Counted from the stretch's first letter, positions 17,824-27,264 are shown. The stretch: 64,000 nt of DNA from Paraburkholderia aromaticivorans (GCF_012689525.1 NZ_CP051515.1:558001-622000), one strand, 5' to 3'. The notes: generated by a model not told the origin, from the sequence alone. Made by a program: numbers and translations.

Positions 17824-18075
17824 ATGAAATTACGATTGATGGTTGCTTCTGCTTTCGGATTGTTTGTCATGGTCGGGTTTGCGTATGCGCAAAGCACGCC
17901 CGATGCTGCACAACCCGCCCCACAGCAGAGCGCCGCGACTCAGGCTGATTCTTCGCCCAGTACGGGGATGGAGGCCTACGGCGGCACGCCTGATACCCGA
18001 ATGCAAAGCGGCGCGAGACATGCCAGGCCGTGCAGGGTGGACCCGCAATGCAACGTTTTTTTCGGGGGCAGCTAA
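17824..18075 (+). CDS. Small exported protein of unknown function
   Basis: 83 residues. A signal peptide (MKLRLMVASAFGLFVMVGFAYA) is followed by a Gln/Ala/Ser/Pro-rich linker. The end carries two Cys (PCRVDPQCNVF) that could form a disulfide in the periplasm. TAAGGAG precedes the ATG. The layout resembles the small exported protein at 1690. Confidence 0.72.
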   Translation: MKLRLMVASAFGLFVMVGFAYAQSTPDAAQPAPQQSAATQADSSPSTGMEAYGGTPDTRMQSGARHARPCRVDPQCNVFFGGS

Positions 18076-18131
18076 AACCAACTGACGGCGCGCGAGTCGA
18101 CAGCCGACGGTCCTGTTTGCTCGCGTCAAGA

Positions 18132-18176
18132 AGGGGGCCGGCACCCCTGGTCGGGGGCCGGGTCCCCTTTCATCCT
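18132..18176 (+). terminator. Possible terminator after the small exported protein
   Basis: Two GGGGGCCGG blocks are each followed by a C-run (CACCCC and GTCCCC) and can fold into consecutive GC hairpins, the second followed by TTTC. The U-tract is weak, so confidence is modest. Confidence 0.4.
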
Positions 18177-18322
18177 TTGCGGTCCGCGCGCGTCCTGGTA
18201 TGGGAGGTCTTTGGATAGGCGAAGCGTCCGCCGGCTTCAGGAGCGAGCGGAAAGGGCTTTGCAACCCGAGTTTGGGTGCTCGGGGATCTTCATCTGAAGG
18301 TATTAGCCACCAGCTGCACGCG

Positions 18323-18862
18323 TCAGGACGTCGACCGTGGTTTGGGCCAAGGCCAACCTTTCTTCTCTTCGCGCGCATCCACTTCCGCGGCCGGCACGAC
18401 CTTAACCGGTGCCTCGACCGGCCCCACCTCATTGGCGACATCGTGCGACGGTTCAGCCAGAGCGTCCTTTCCATGATTCGAAAGTCCGACGCCGAACCAT
18501 TTCACTTTCTTCTGGACGTAGCCGATATACGCATTCCAGCCGTCGGGGTTACCGTCAAAAAGGTTCTGCTGAACGGTTGACGCGAGTCCGTCCCGGTTGA
18601 GCTCCGCCTCAAGCAACTCACTTGGCCACAAGAAAAATGAGCGGGCGACGCGTGTATTGAATTCGGCCACCGTCATTGTTGGCGCCAAGGCCCTAAGGAA
18701 CGCGAAGTCCTGCAATGAAGCATGTTTCTGCGCAAGATGCGCCACCGAGGCGCCCGGTTCGTTCGCGTCGTTTAAACAGCTCAAAGCGGCGAGAATGTCG
18801 CCCAGGTGAAGCAGCAGTTCTCGTCGATCAAATCGATCGTCCATCGCAGAGTGTCCGGTCAT
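18323..18862 (-). CDS. Conserved hypothetical protein
   Basis: 179 residues. It is mostly helical with a charged, Pro/Val/Glu-rich C-terminal tail (VGPVEAPVKVVPAAEV, then EEKKGWPWPKPRSTS). The middle contains LFDGNPDGWNAYIGYVQKKVKWFGVGL. There is no signal peptide or membrane segment. AAGGACGAA lies just before the ATG. I do not recognise a family. It lies downstream of the phasin gene on the same strand. Confidence 0.65.
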   Translation of the reverse strand: MTGHSAMDDRFDRRELLLHLGDILAALSCLNDANEPGASVAHLAQKHASLQDFAFLRALAPTMTVAEFNTRVARSFFLWPSELLEAELNRDGLASTVQQNLFDGNPDGWNAYIGYVQKKVKWFGVGLSNHGKDALAEPSHDVANEVGPVEAPVKVVPAAEVDAREEKKGWPWPKPRSTS

Positions 18863-18951
18863 TTCGTCCTTGCTTGAAGTGCGCTGTCTCGCGGTCCTGT
18901 TCTGAAGCAACCCTACACAGCGTTAGTCGCTTCTCAATGCATCCGGTTCAG

Positions 18952-18981
18952 CAAAAAGAAATGCGAACCGAGGTTCGCATT
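18952..18981 (-). terminator. Rho-independent terminator of the phasin gene
   Basis: On the minus strand a 9-bp stem (AATGCGAAC/GTTCGCATT, 4-nt loop) is followed by TCTTTTTG, 36 nt after the phasin stop. Confidence 0.75.
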
Positions 18982-18994
18982 GGTAGACGCAAAA

Positions 18995-19021
18995 AGTCTA
19001 AGTAAGACGAGGAGTCTTACT
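18995..19021 (-). terminator. Second hairpin overlapping the phasin stop
   Basis: The arms AGTAAGAC and GTCTTACT flank a 5-nt loop and include the phasin stop codon; TAGACTTTTT follows on the minus strand. Together with the hairpin at 18952 this makes a tandem terminator. Confidence 0.55.
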
Positions 19022-19511
19022 GAACGGCGGACACGCTCGACACGAATTGCTTGGCAGCCTTGTTGGCCGATTCATAGGTCGCATTCGCGGCCGAGAGAAC
19101 CGAGTTCCACGCGGCAACAGCGGATTCGCTTCCTGCCGGTGTGTTCTTCTGAAGGCTCTCGATGAAACCTTGTGCGTCCCGTTGGAACTGCTGGCCCTGC
19201 GCTGTCGCTACGGCGGAGATTTCGCTCTGAACGCCGGACACGATTTCATGAACCTGGCGGCCGTACGCGACTACCTTTTCCGCCACAGGCTGGGACAGGC
19301 TTGCTTGCAGCGCGAACAGCGCGCCCGGGTTGCCGGCTGAGAGGGCTTTGGCGACGATTTCCTGGTTTTCGGCGAGAACCGCTTTGCCAACCTGCAAATT
19401 CAACGCGACCAGCTTTTCGAAACCTTCAAATGCCTTGTTCGTCAGGCCAAAAAGCGTTTCCAGGCTGGACTGCTGGGCGGCAACCAATTGTTGGGGAATA
19501 AGAGTGCTCAT
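19017..19511 (-). CDS. phaP: Phasin family protein
   Basis: 164 residues, the normal length for a Burkholderia phasin. The N-terminus MSTLIPQQLVAAQQ and the helical body (LFGLTNKAFEGFEKLVALNLQVGKAVLAEN, shown in part) fit the Phasin_2 family. These proteins coat polyhydroxyalkanoate granules in the cytoplasm. The start has GGAG upstream and the gene ends in tandem hairpins. No PHA synthase is near, so this is a stand-alone granule protein. Confidence 0.9.
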   Translation of the reverse strand: MSTLIPQQLVAAQQSSLETLFGLTNKAFEGFEKLVALNLQVGKAVLAENQEIVAKALSAGNPGALFALQASLSQPVAEKVVAYGRQVHEIVSGVQSEISAVATAQGQQFQRDAQGFIESLQKNTPAGSESAVAAWNSVLSAANATYESANKAAKQFVSSVSAVQ

Positions 19512-19745
19512 CACTGCTCCGTAAGGGTAAGGCGGCAAGAGTGCGAGGGGCTCTGAGTGAAAACAAAACCGCGCGCCAAGTGGGTCAACGTAAATTGCTG
19601 CGCTGCAACAAAAACCCATTGTACGGGGGAATATTGGGATGTCAATCAGTTTCGCCGTGTGGTGATGGATTCTTTGCAACTGCAAGGCCGGCGCTGCCGT
19701 GTCAACGTAGCAGGGACAGGAAGCGACTATCGCTGGGATTCTTGC

Positions 19746-20036
19746 TCACTCAGCGTTTTCACGTTCTCGACTAGCGTCATTCTGAAAATCTCGACGAGCG
19801 GGCGCAAATATCCTGTGCCATGCGGCCCGTAGCGGCGTGCGGTAGGTGAACCAGGGCACCTCTCGCAACACGACGCCCGCCGGGGCCTGATGACGAAGGC
19901 TCCGTTGAATCATCGCGGCCCCAAGACCGGCCGCCACCAGCCTTAATGCCGTCAAAGGCTCCGTTGCCTTCATTGAGATCGCCGGCGTAAAGCCGGCTCG
20001 CGCGCAGGCCGCGACAAAGGTGTCGTGGTTGAGCAC
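19746..20036 (-). pseudogene. C-terminal remnant of a LysR-type regulator
   Basis: The 96 codons match only the last part of a LysR substrate-binding domain: LNHDTFVAACARAGFTPA, ATEPLTALRLVAAGLGAAMI and the WFTYRTPLRAAWH region. The DNA-binding domain and first half of the sensor domain are absent, and upstream sequence has no in-frame continuation. The stretch lies between the phasin and Nudix genes and is best read as gene decay. Confidence 0.72.
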
Positions 20037-20167
20037 ATTCTAGTTATGCTGCACGCTGGCTAAACTACGGTTTCCAGGCAGTGGTGTGACAGGCGCTGAA
20101 TGAGCTAAGCCGCACTAACGCGGCGACCCGGAGGATCCTCTGGCCATGAAAGGAAAGGAGAGAACTC

Positions 20168-20656
20168 ATGCCGAGCCTTGAGCAAGTACGACCAGTTATG
20201 CTTATCGACTCTGTCTGGCGCATGGTGCTTCGCCTCGGATTCCAGTTCGCTCGCGCCTGGTGGTATGTTCGACGGCCTCGCCATGAGGGCGCGCTAGTAG
20301 CAATCTACGTCGGGCGGGCGCTGTTGCTGGTGAAATCATCGTACCGGGCCGAGTGGAATTTTCCCGGTGGTAGTGTCCGGCCCGGTGAGGCGCCTGATGC
20401 AGCAGCGCGGCGCGAAATGGAGGAGGAGATTGGTCTGTCGTCTGGCACATTAGTCCCCGCGGGCAGCGCCTGCGGCATTTGGGACGGGCGAAGAGACCGG
20501 GTGCACTTCTTTGAACTGCACCTTGATTGCATACCCGAGCTGCGGCTTGATAATCGTGAGATTGTCGCCACGCATCTGGCATCGCCGGAGGAACTGCACG
20601 GCATCGCGCTGACAAAGGCGGTCGCTGCGTATCTCGGCAGAGATGTCTGCTGTTAG
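20168..20656 (+). CDS. Nudix hydrolase
   Basis: 162 residues. The Nudix box is complete: G-x5-E-x7-REMEEEIGL starting at GSVRPGEAP. The N-terminal segment (RMVLRLGFQFARAWWYVRRP) is hydrophobic and basic and may lie on the membrane. Substrates of the family are nucleoside diphosphates linked to another group; the specific one is unknown. AAAGGAG lies upstream of the ATG. Confidence 0.87.
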   Translation: MPSLEQVRPVMLIDSVWRMVLRLGFQFARAWWYVRRPRHEGALVAIYVGRALLLVKSSYRAEWNFPGGSVRPGEAPDAAARREMEEEIGLSSGTLVPAGSACGIWDGRRDRVHFFELHLDCIPELRLDNREIVATHLASPEELHGIALTKAVAAYLGRDVCC

Positions 20657-20934
20657 GTGGCCCTGTTCCTTTCGGGACATCTCGACGGCTCTTGGTGGCG
20701 GGCAAGCAGCCGACCGGTCACCGCCCGCCTGATCTTGTCCTCGGCCGCTTGCTCCGTGACATGCGCATCGAGGACCAACAGCGTCAATGGCGTGCACGGC
20801 TCCGCCTCGCAGCGCGGCCCCTGCCGGCGCATATGGTCGCCCCCATGGTGAATCTACGTGTCCGGTCCCGGTGGCACGCTGCCGAAGACTACCCGTAACG
20901 CGACACGCAGCCGACGCAGCCCAGTCGTGCATGA

Positions 20935-21840
20935 CTACTTTGCGTGGGTTGTGTGATCTTCGAACGCGGCGACGATGCCGGCAATCATTGCCGTGATGCG
21001 CGCGGTATGCCGAAGGTCTTGATGCGTGACGAGCCAGACTTCGTAGACCGCCCCACGCGCGGGTTCCGGCCATATCTGCACGAGGCCGTCGTGTTCAGCC
21101 AGATGTATCGGAAGCTCGCCGATACCGATGCCGGCCTTAACCGCGGTACGCAGCATGAGACTGGAATTGAAGGTCGATACGATGCGTCCCGCGTGTATCG
21201 GTTCGCCAGCAAGAGTCGCTGATCGATTACCGGTCCAGCTTCCCTGATAGACGACAAGATCATGGCCCGCGAATGCTGCGCCAGCGGCGGGCTTGCCATG
21301 TTGCTCGAGATAAGCATTCGACGCAAAGAGCGCCATGGGCCAGCGAGCCAGGCGCCGCGCGACAAGGTCGGGATTGTCCGGCCTGACGGACCGGACCGCG
21401 ATATCCGCTTCACGCTTTGCCAGACTCAGCATGCGCGTCGACGTGTCCAGCAGGACGCGCACGTGGGGATGCGCAGCATGCAGGCGTTCGATAGCGGGAA
21501 GCAGGAATTCGAGCGCAATCGAGTCGGTGCTGGTGATTCTTACGTCCCCCGCAAGCCGTGTATCCGCGCCCTGAATTCGTCTGACGAGTTCGTGGGCGGA
21601 GTGTTCCATTTTCTCCGCTGATCTCAGCGCGACCTCGCCTGCGGCGGTCAACGCGTAACCCTCAGAGGTGCGCAGGAAAAGCGTTGCACGCAGGGCGTGC
21701 TCCAGTGCCGCAATCCGTCTGCCGACCGTCGCCTGATCGAGATTGAGCGTTCTGGCCGCGCCACGGAGCGTTTTTTCGCGCTCCACCGCTAGAAACACTC
21801 GCGCGTCGTCCCAGTTCACTGTGCGGCCCTCCTGATGCAA
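20935..21840 (-). CDS. LysR-family transcriptional regulator
   Basis: 301 residues. The helix-turn-helix is near residues 15-50 (FLAVEREKTLRGAARTLNLDQATVGRRIAALE, in part) and the C-terminal part is the substrate-binding domain. It is divergent from the quinone oxidoreductase gene with a 130-nt spacer, the usual layout for a LysR regulator and its target. An internal GTG start near codon 8 is possible. Confidence 0.88.
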   Translation of the reverse strand: MHQEGRTVNWDDARVFLAVEREKTLRGAARTLNLDQATVGRRIAALEHALRATLFLRTSEGYALTAAGEVALRSAEKMEHSAHELVRRIQGADTRLAGDVRITSTDSIALEFLLPAIERLHAAHPHVRVLLDTSTRMLSLAKREADIAVRSVRPDNPDLVARRLARWPMALFASNAYLEQHGKPAAGAAFAGHDLVVYQGSWTGNRSATLAGEPIHAGRIVSTFNSSLMLRTAVKAGIGIGELPIHLAEHDGLVQIWPEPARGAVYEVWLVTHQDLRHTARITAMIAGIVAAFEDHTTHAK

Positions 21841-21970
21841 ATTTGCATCTCACGGCGTGAATATTGCTGCATATATTCATCAGTGTCGATGCCTATACTG
21901 AATGCAAGAGTTCCTCGTGCAATGATCCGCCCGGATCAATCGAGCCTCATCTATTGAAGGAGTGGTATCC

Positions 21971-23002
21971 ATGTCTACTTCGACTTATCGTGTGCCGACG
22001 TCCATGACGGCGATTGAGATCAAACAGCCCGGCGGTCCTGAGGTCCTGGTGCCGGCTACGCGTCCGGTGCCGATGCCGGCCGCCGATCAGCTTCTGATCC
22101 GCATCCACGCGGCTGCCGTGAATGGCCCAGACGTTTTCCAGCGCAAAGGGCTGTATGATCCGCCCCCCGGCGCGTCGGACATTCCAGGGCTGGAAGTGGC
22201 GGGTCAAGTGGTTGCCGTGGGCTCCGATGTGTCCCAATTCCGCGTCGGCGAACTGGTGTGTGCATTGATTCCCGGCGGTGGCTACGCAGAATATGCCGTC
22301 GCGCACGCCTGCAACACGATGCATATCCCCAAAGGTCTGACGTTGGTGGAAGCGGGCGCCATGCCCGAAACGTTCATGACGGTATGGCTGAACCTGTTCC
22401 AGCGCGGCAAGCTGATTGCCGGTGAATCGGTGTTGATCCATGGCGGCGCGTCGGGTATCGGTACTACGGCGACCATGCTGGCGAAGGCATTCGGCGCTGC
22501 GAAAATCATCACGACAGTTGGCTCCCAGGCGCATCGGGAGGCCAGCCAGGCGCTAGGCGCAGACCTCGCGATAAATTACCGCGAGGAAGATTTCGTCGCC
22601 GAAACGAAGCGGTTTACCGATGGAAGAGGCGCCGACGTGATCCTCGACATCATTGCCGGCGACTACGTGGCTAGAAACTATGATGCCGCAGCCATGGACG
22701 GACGGATCCTCCAGGTCGGCGTGATCAAGGGGCCGGCGAAGGATCTCAACGTCGTGCCGATGTTGACGAAACGTCTGACGCATATGGGCTCGACACTGCG
22801 ATCACGCACATCGGCGGACAAGGCGACCATCATCAATGAACTCGAGCGGCAGGTCTGGCCGCACATCGAGAGCGGCAAGATCAAGCCGGTTGTCTATAAG
22901 ACCTTTGCGCTGGCCGACGCTCGCGGCGCTCACGAGTTGATCGATTCCGGCACACACTTTGGAAAGATTGTCCTTACGACAGGTGCGGATCTCATTGGCT
23001 GA
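21971..23002 (+). CDS. NAD(P)H quinone oxidoreductase, MDR family
   Basis: 343 residues of the zinc-independent quinone oxidoreductase branch of the medium-chain dehydrogenases. Visible features are AAAVNGPDVFQRKGLY, IPGLEVAGQVVAVG and the NADPH motif HGGASGIGTTA. It probably reduces quinones or enones in the cytoplasm. AAGGAG precedes the ATG; a GTG 9 nt earlier is less likely. Divergent from the LysR gene, which probably regulates it. Confidence 0.88.
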   Translation: MSTSTYRVPTSMTAIEIKQPGGPEVLVPATRPVPMPAADQLLIRIHAAAVNGPDVFQRKGLYDPPPGASDIPGLEVAGQVVAVGSDVSQFRVGELVCALIPGGGYAEYAVAHACNTMHIPKGLTLVEAGAMPETFMTVWLNLFQRGKLIAGESVLIHGGASGIGTTATMLAKAFGAAKIITTVGSQAHREASQALGADLAINYREEDFVAETKRFTDGRGADVILDIIAGDYVARNYDAAAMDGRILQVGVIKGPAKDLNVVPMLTKRLTHMGSTLRSRTSADKATIINELERQVWPHIESGKIKPVVYKTFALADARGAHELIDSGTHFGKIVLTTGADLIG

Positions 23003-23312
23003 AGTTCGGCTTGCAGCCGAAGTGGAGCTTGCAAGCCTCTTGCCGGTTTCGTGATGGACGTCGGGAAAGGCGTTACTTCTGAAGGTCGTGGACGGTCTCA
23101 AGATTAGCTCGACGATCGGCCGAAGTCGGTTCGAAATCGGACGGGCGCGGAGCGCGCCTGAATGACTCGGACGGATCGAACTGAGCCGTTCAAAGCTACT
23201 TTGCCTGTTCCCTTTGACGGAGATAGTTCAGGAAGACGAAGTGACAGATGAAAAGCCTGTCACAAGGGATAAAGCATAAGCGGATTTTGTGTTCCACCTT
23301 ATGCTTTATTCA
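23003..23312. other. Intergenic stretch between convergent genes with two inverted repeats
   Basis: This 310-nt spacer holds GTGACAG/CTGTCAC (23241-23247 and 23257-23263) and a 12-bp stem ATAAAGCATAAG/CTTATGCTTTAT (23269-23280 and 23298-23309) next to the stop of the EgtB-like gene. They are probably transcript ends. No gene recognised. Confidence 0.5.
23269..23309 (-). terminator. Large hairpin after the EgtB-like gene
   Basis: A perfect 12-bp stem with a 17-nt loop begins 3 nt after the stop codon of the minus-strand gene. It lacks a proper U-tract, so it may act as a stabilising hairpin or a weak terminator. Confidence 0.45.
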
Positions 23313-24623
23313 TCACCTCACACACCGAAACCCCGCATACACATGCTGATAATGCGGCTGAAACCAATTCCGAAAAGCCGGCCGCAGCATGCACTGCGCG
23401 GTGCGTGCCGAACCGCCTTTGATCACGTAGTGCTGGCCATCGAAAAAGTTGGCTGAATAGCCCAGATAAAACGGAAAAGCTTCGAAGCCGGGCAGCGCAT
23501 CGAACACCGTCGAGGTCCACTCCCAGCCGTTGCCGAATTGACCTTCCACGCCGAACGCGCTGACGTTGTCCGGATACTCATCGACCGGCTGCGGATCCCA
23601 GCTGCGAAAATCGAAATTGCCCGACGCGGCGTGCGGCGCACCGTGTGCCGCACGTTGCCATTGCGCCTCAGTGGGTAACGCTTTGCCTGACCAGCGTGCG
23701 TAGGCGCTGGCTTCGGCGTGGCTCACATACGCGGGCCAGTCGGGCGGCAGCGGGACTTCGTCGAACATGGTGCGCAGCGTCCATGCGCTATCCTGGCTGC
23801 CTGCATCGTGCCGCGACCAGCACGCGGGATGCTCGATGTGCTCGGCTTCCTTCCACGCCCAATCCTTCGCCGACCACCACTTCGGTTCGCGATAGCCGCC
23901 TGCCTCGATGAACTCGCGGAATGCGCCGTTCGTCACCATATGGCGGTCGATTTCGAAGGCGGGCACCTCGACCTGCATTTCGCCGAACTCGTTGTCCCAA
24001 CCGAAGCGACCGCCGTCGCGCGGCATGCCGAGCACGGTCGTGCCGGCCGGTATGCCGACCATCGACGACAACGCGTCCCGCGGTTCCGCACGCGTCACAA
24101 CAGGCTCGCGCAATTCGGTGGCCTTCTGCGCAAGCGGTAACTGATGGAGCATGTACGCCAGCGTTTCAGCATGCATCAACCGATGCTCGATGGCGACGTT
24201 CAGCAATTGCTCGGAGGCGTCGGCTTGCGCACCGTTGCGGCCGAGTTGCGCGGTGTGCGTCGCCGCATCGAGCTCACGGTCGATCTGCTCGCGCGCACGC
24301 GAGCCGTAGCTGTGAACGACGTCGAGCGACGGCCAGTCACTGGGTTGATCGGTCGGAAAACCGCCGTCGACAGGATCGATGCCGAAGGCAAAAAGCTGGT
24401 CGAGTTGCGGATCGAACGCCGGCAGATCGCACAGGCGTTGATCGAACAGATTACGATCGAAAGCTTCCAGATGGCCGATGTAAAACACGATCCGGTGGCG
24501 TTCGCGGATCGGCCGTTCATACAGAAACTCAGGTTTGACGATGGAAAACAGTGCGTCAGTCACTTGACGCGCTTCGATCAGCCGCTGCACGAGCGGGTGA
24601 TGCGGGGCGGGGTCGCGATTCAT
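23313..24623 (-). CDS. EgtB-like nonheme iron sulfoxide synthase (DinB_2 + FGE-sulfatase domains)
   Basis: 436 residues. The N-terminal DinB-like helical domain carries His in FYIGHLEAFD and the HX3HXE motif as HRLMHAE, together the three iron ligands of EgtB. The C-terminal half is a formylglycine-generating-enzyme fold (FEIDRHMVTNGAFREFI, RWSGKALPTEAQWQRAA, GNGWEWTSTVFD and the end YAGFRCVR). EgtB joins cysteine or gamma-Glu-Cys to hercynine in ergothioneine synthesis; relatives include OvoA and SenA. No histidine methyltransferase egtD is in the window, so the exact product is open. Confidence 0.82.
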   Translation of the reverse strand: MNRDPAPHHPLVQRLIEARQVTDALFSIVKPEFLYERPIRERHRIVFYIGHLEAFDRNLFDQRLCDLPAFDPQLDQLFAFGIDPVDGGFPTDQPSDWPSLDVVHSYGSRAREQIDRELDAATHTAQLGRNGAQADASEQLLNVAIEHRLMHAETLAYMLHQLPLAQKATELREPVVTRAEPRDALSSMVGIPAGTTVLGMPRDGGRFGWDNEFGEMQVEVPAFEIDRHMVTNGAFREFIEAGGYREPKWWSAKDWAWKEAEHIEHPACWSRHDAGSQDSAWTLRTMFDEVPLPPDWPAYVSHAEASAYARWSGKALPTEAQWQRAAHGAPHAASGNFDFRSWDPQPVDEYPDNVSAFGVEGQFGNGWEWTSTVFDALPGFEAFPFYLGYSANFFDGQHYVIKGGSARTAQCMLRPAFRNWFQPHYQHVYAGFRCVR

Positions 24624-24754
24624 TTCGCCGGGTCTCCTTGCGGGGGACGGACTAAAGACTGTACCCGCTCGCAGGAGCCATGCCAAGACGAAAGCGCGTG
24701 AAAAAGAGCGTGCGCGGGGGACGCGGCGGCGTGGGCCGTGCTCCCGCCAACGGG

Positions 24755-25558
24755 CTAGACTTGCCGCAGGCCGTCCAGATCGACGATCCGGATGTGCTTG
24801 CCCTGTGTGTCGATCAGGCCGCGCTTTTGAAATCTTGACAGGGTGCGGCTCACGGTTTCGAGCGTCATGCCGAGGTAACTGCCCATGTCCTCGCGTGTCA
24901 TGCGCAGATTAAATTCCGCCGACGAATAACCCCGCCGCGCGTTGCGCTCGGAGACGTCGAGCAGAAATGCCGCGACCCGTTCGTCCGCCGAGAGCGAACC
25001 GAGCACCATCATCTGCGCGGCTTCACGGACGATCTGCTCACCCAGCAGTTTGTGCATGCGTTCCTGCATCGAACTGATTTCGCGGCACAGCGACTTGAGC
25101 GCGGTATAGGGGACGATGCAAACCGTGCTGTCTTCGAGGGCGAACGCGCTGCAGGCGTGCACGTCGTCGCTGATGCCGTCGAGGCCGAGCGCTTCACCCG
25201 CGAGCCGCAACCCGGTGACCTGTTCGCGGCCATCGCGGTGCGCCATGACGGTTTTCATCGAACCGGAGCGTACGGCGTAGATATTGTCGAAGCGGTCGCC
25301 GCTGCGATACAGCGCTTCGCCGCGTTGAACGGTGCGCGCGGAACAGATGAGCGTTTCGAGTTTCGTGAGTTCGTCGGGCGACAAACCTTGGGGCATGCAG
25401 AGCTGCCGCATCGCGCAACTCGAACAGCGAGCGGCGGAGCGCGCGCTTGCCCGTGACGGCGCCGCGCGGCGGCTGCCGCGCATCGGCGACGAACTTGTGG
25501 CAGAGGCTGCGGAATCGGCAGTGCCGGCGAAGTGCGTAACAGCAATAGGAGTGAGCAT
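24755..25558 (-). CDS. FNR-type Crp/Fnr regulator with iron-sulfur cysteines
   Basis: About 267 residues. Three Cys (45, 48 and 54 in CSSCAMRQLC) give the FNR spacing C-x2-C-x5-C, and a fourth is in DDVHACSAF. They should hold an oxygen-labile 4Fe-4S cluster. The cyclic-nucleotide-like fold is followed by the helix-turn-helix RMTREDMGSYLGMTLETVSR. It likely governs the switch to low oxygen. The N-terminus is rich in Ala and Ser and its start is uncertain (a GTG at 25606 is possible). A universal stress protein gene is just upstream on the same strand. Confidence 0.87.
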   Translation of the reverse strand: MLTPIAVTHFAGTADSAASATSSSPMRGSRRAAPSRASARSAARCSSCAMRQLCMPQGLSPDELTKLETLICSARTVQRGEALYRSGDRFDNIYAVRSGSMKTVMAHRDGREQVTGLRLAGEALGLDGISDDVHACSAFALEDSTVCIVPYTALKSLCREISSMQERMHKLLGEQIVREAAQMMVLGSLSADERVAAFLLDVSERNARRGYSSAEFNLRMTREDMGSYLGMTLETVSRTLSRFQKRGLIDTQGKHIRIVDLDGLRQV

Positions 25559-25816
25559 GTTCTGCAGCCAGTGGTGAGGGTATTGGCAGATTGTCCCATC
25601 GGCCACGTTGCCCGCTTCGCGTCAAAATGACGCGTTCGGGCAGTCGGGCGTGTTGAGCAATGTCACACCGGCGTTGATGAATTTGTTTATGGACTGCTGT
25701 GGAGTGTGAGCAGGCAAACCCGGCTCACACGTTGGCAGAAGAAGATTGCTTTTTGCAGATTGGGCGCACGCGGCCGATACGACAGGCAATCGCATTGCGC
25801 ACCAGTGCGGCGCTCA

Positions 25817-26284
25817 TCAGTCCGCGTCGCCGGACTTGCCCGCGGCGGACGGAATCAGCAGCACGGGCAAGCTCGCCTGCCGCACGCAGCGCTCGGCGAC
25901 GCTGCCGAGAATCAGGCGCTGAAAACCGCGTCGCCCGTGCGTGCCCATGATCAGCAGGTCGGCGTTGAAGTCGGCCGCGGCCTTGAGCACGACGACCGAA
26001 ACATCGTCGAGCGTCGAAGCGTCGCCCACCACGAGTTCGCCCTTCACGCCTTGCTCGGTCATGGCTTTGGCGAATTCGGCGCCGAGTTCCTTGCCCTCTT
26101 CGACGAGACGATTGCGCAAGACGGACGGGTCGTAGCCGGGCGCTTCGAAATACATTGGCGTGTTCTCGACGACATAGAACGGCTGCAAGACCGCGCCGCT
26201 GGATTTGGCGAGCGCGAGCGCTGCTTCGAATGCACGGCGGGAGGTGTTGCTGCCGTCTACCGCGACAAGAATGCGTGTGTACAT
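25817..26284 (-). CDS. Universal stress protein (UspA family)
   Basis: 155 residues. The alpha/beta fold starts with TRILVAVDGSNTSRRA, and the ATP-binding motif G-x2-G-x9-GS is present as GTHGRRGFQRLILGS. A nucleotide-binding stress protein induced at low oxygen or growth arrest is expected. The neighbouring FNR-type gene suggests oxygen control, though I saw no FNR box in the upstream sequence. Confidence 0.9.
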   Translation of the reverse strand: MYTRILVAVDGSNTSRRAFEAALALAKSSGAVLQPFYVVENTPMYFEAPGYDPSVLRNRLVEEGKELGAEFAKAMTEQGVKGELVVGDASTLDDVSVVVLKAAADFNADLLIMGTHGRRGFQRLILGSVAERCVRQASLPVLLIPSAAGKSGDAD

Positions 26285-26574
26285 ATCGACTCCGCGTCTG
26301 AAGGATCCGGATGCCGCAGCTGTTTCCAACCGGCTGGGCGCAATGACGATGATTGCTGATGCGAGCCTAAATGATCGCTGAAAAACATGCGTTCGACCTG
26401 GATGTAAATCAAACTCTTGTCAAATTTTGCGATCGCGCCGTCTGGTTCGGCAAGCGCCGGTGGGCAAGCGTCGACGGGCCTTCTCTCCTATTCGCAATGC
26501 ATATCCGCGACCAGGATGGGGTCAAGTTTGCCTTACAATTACAACCTACTCAGACAAGCTGCTTCAGCCCGCTG

Positions 26575-27264
26575 ATGAACGAGCGCAAAACGACGGGCTT
26601 GCCCGACAAGATCTACGGCGACATTCTCAACCGCATTGTCGAAGGCGAGTACAAGGAGGGTGAGCGTTTGCCGACCGAGCATGCGCTGGCCGAGCGTTTC
26701 GCGACGTCCAGGCCGACGGTCCGGGAAGCTTTGGCGCGCTTGCGGGCGGACGGCATCATCATGACCCGGCACGGATCGGGCACGACGGTCGCGCGCCGGC
26801 CGGACCCGGACGTGCGCCGCTTCGCGCCGCTCGAAACGCTGTCCGACATCCGTCGCTGCTATGAATTTCGCATCGTGACAGAAGCGGGCGCCGCAGAGCA
26901 GGCGGCGCTCAAAGCCGACGCCGACGACATCGCCGCCATCCAGCAAGCATGGGACCAGTTGGAACGGATCATCGAGACGCAGGGCATCGGCGCGAAAGAC
27001 GACTTTATGTTTCACCTGGCGGTGGCGCGTGCGTCGAAGAACCCGTTTTTCATCACGGTCATGTCGTTCATCGAGGAGCAGATCCTGTTTAGCATGAACC
27101 TGTCGCGCAATCTTTCGCTGGTGAAGACGGTGGCGCGACAGCGGCTCGTGCAGGCCGAGCATAGGGCTGTGCTCGACGCGATCCGCCGCAAGGATGCGCC
27201 GGGCGCTGCGAGCGCCATGCGAGCGCATCTCGAGAACGCGCTCGAGCGAATGTTCGGCTCCTGA
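26575..27264 (+). CDS. GntR-family regulator, FadR subfamily
   Basis: 229 residues. Winged-helix at about 10-75 (RLPTEHALAERFATSRPTVREALARLRADG, in part) and an all-helical FCD ligand domain with the metal-binding pattern D/H-x-x-F-H (DDFMFHLAVA) and later His residues. FadR-type regulators with FCD usually sense organic acids. A likely target is the sugar-acid module at 29792, whose promoter carries a matching palindrome. An upstream frame to 26371 lacks a start signal. Confidence 0.87.
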   Translation: MNERKTTGLPDKIYGDILNRIVEGEYKEGERLPTEHALAERFATSRPTVREALARLRADGIIMTRHGSGTTVARRPDPDVRRFAPLETLSDIRRCYEFRIVTEAGAAEQAALKADADDIAAIQQAWDQLERIIETQGIGAKDDFMFHLAVARASKNPFFITVMSFIEEQILFSMNLSRNLSLVKTVARQRLVQAEHRAVLDAIRRKDAPGAASAMRAHLENALERMFGS

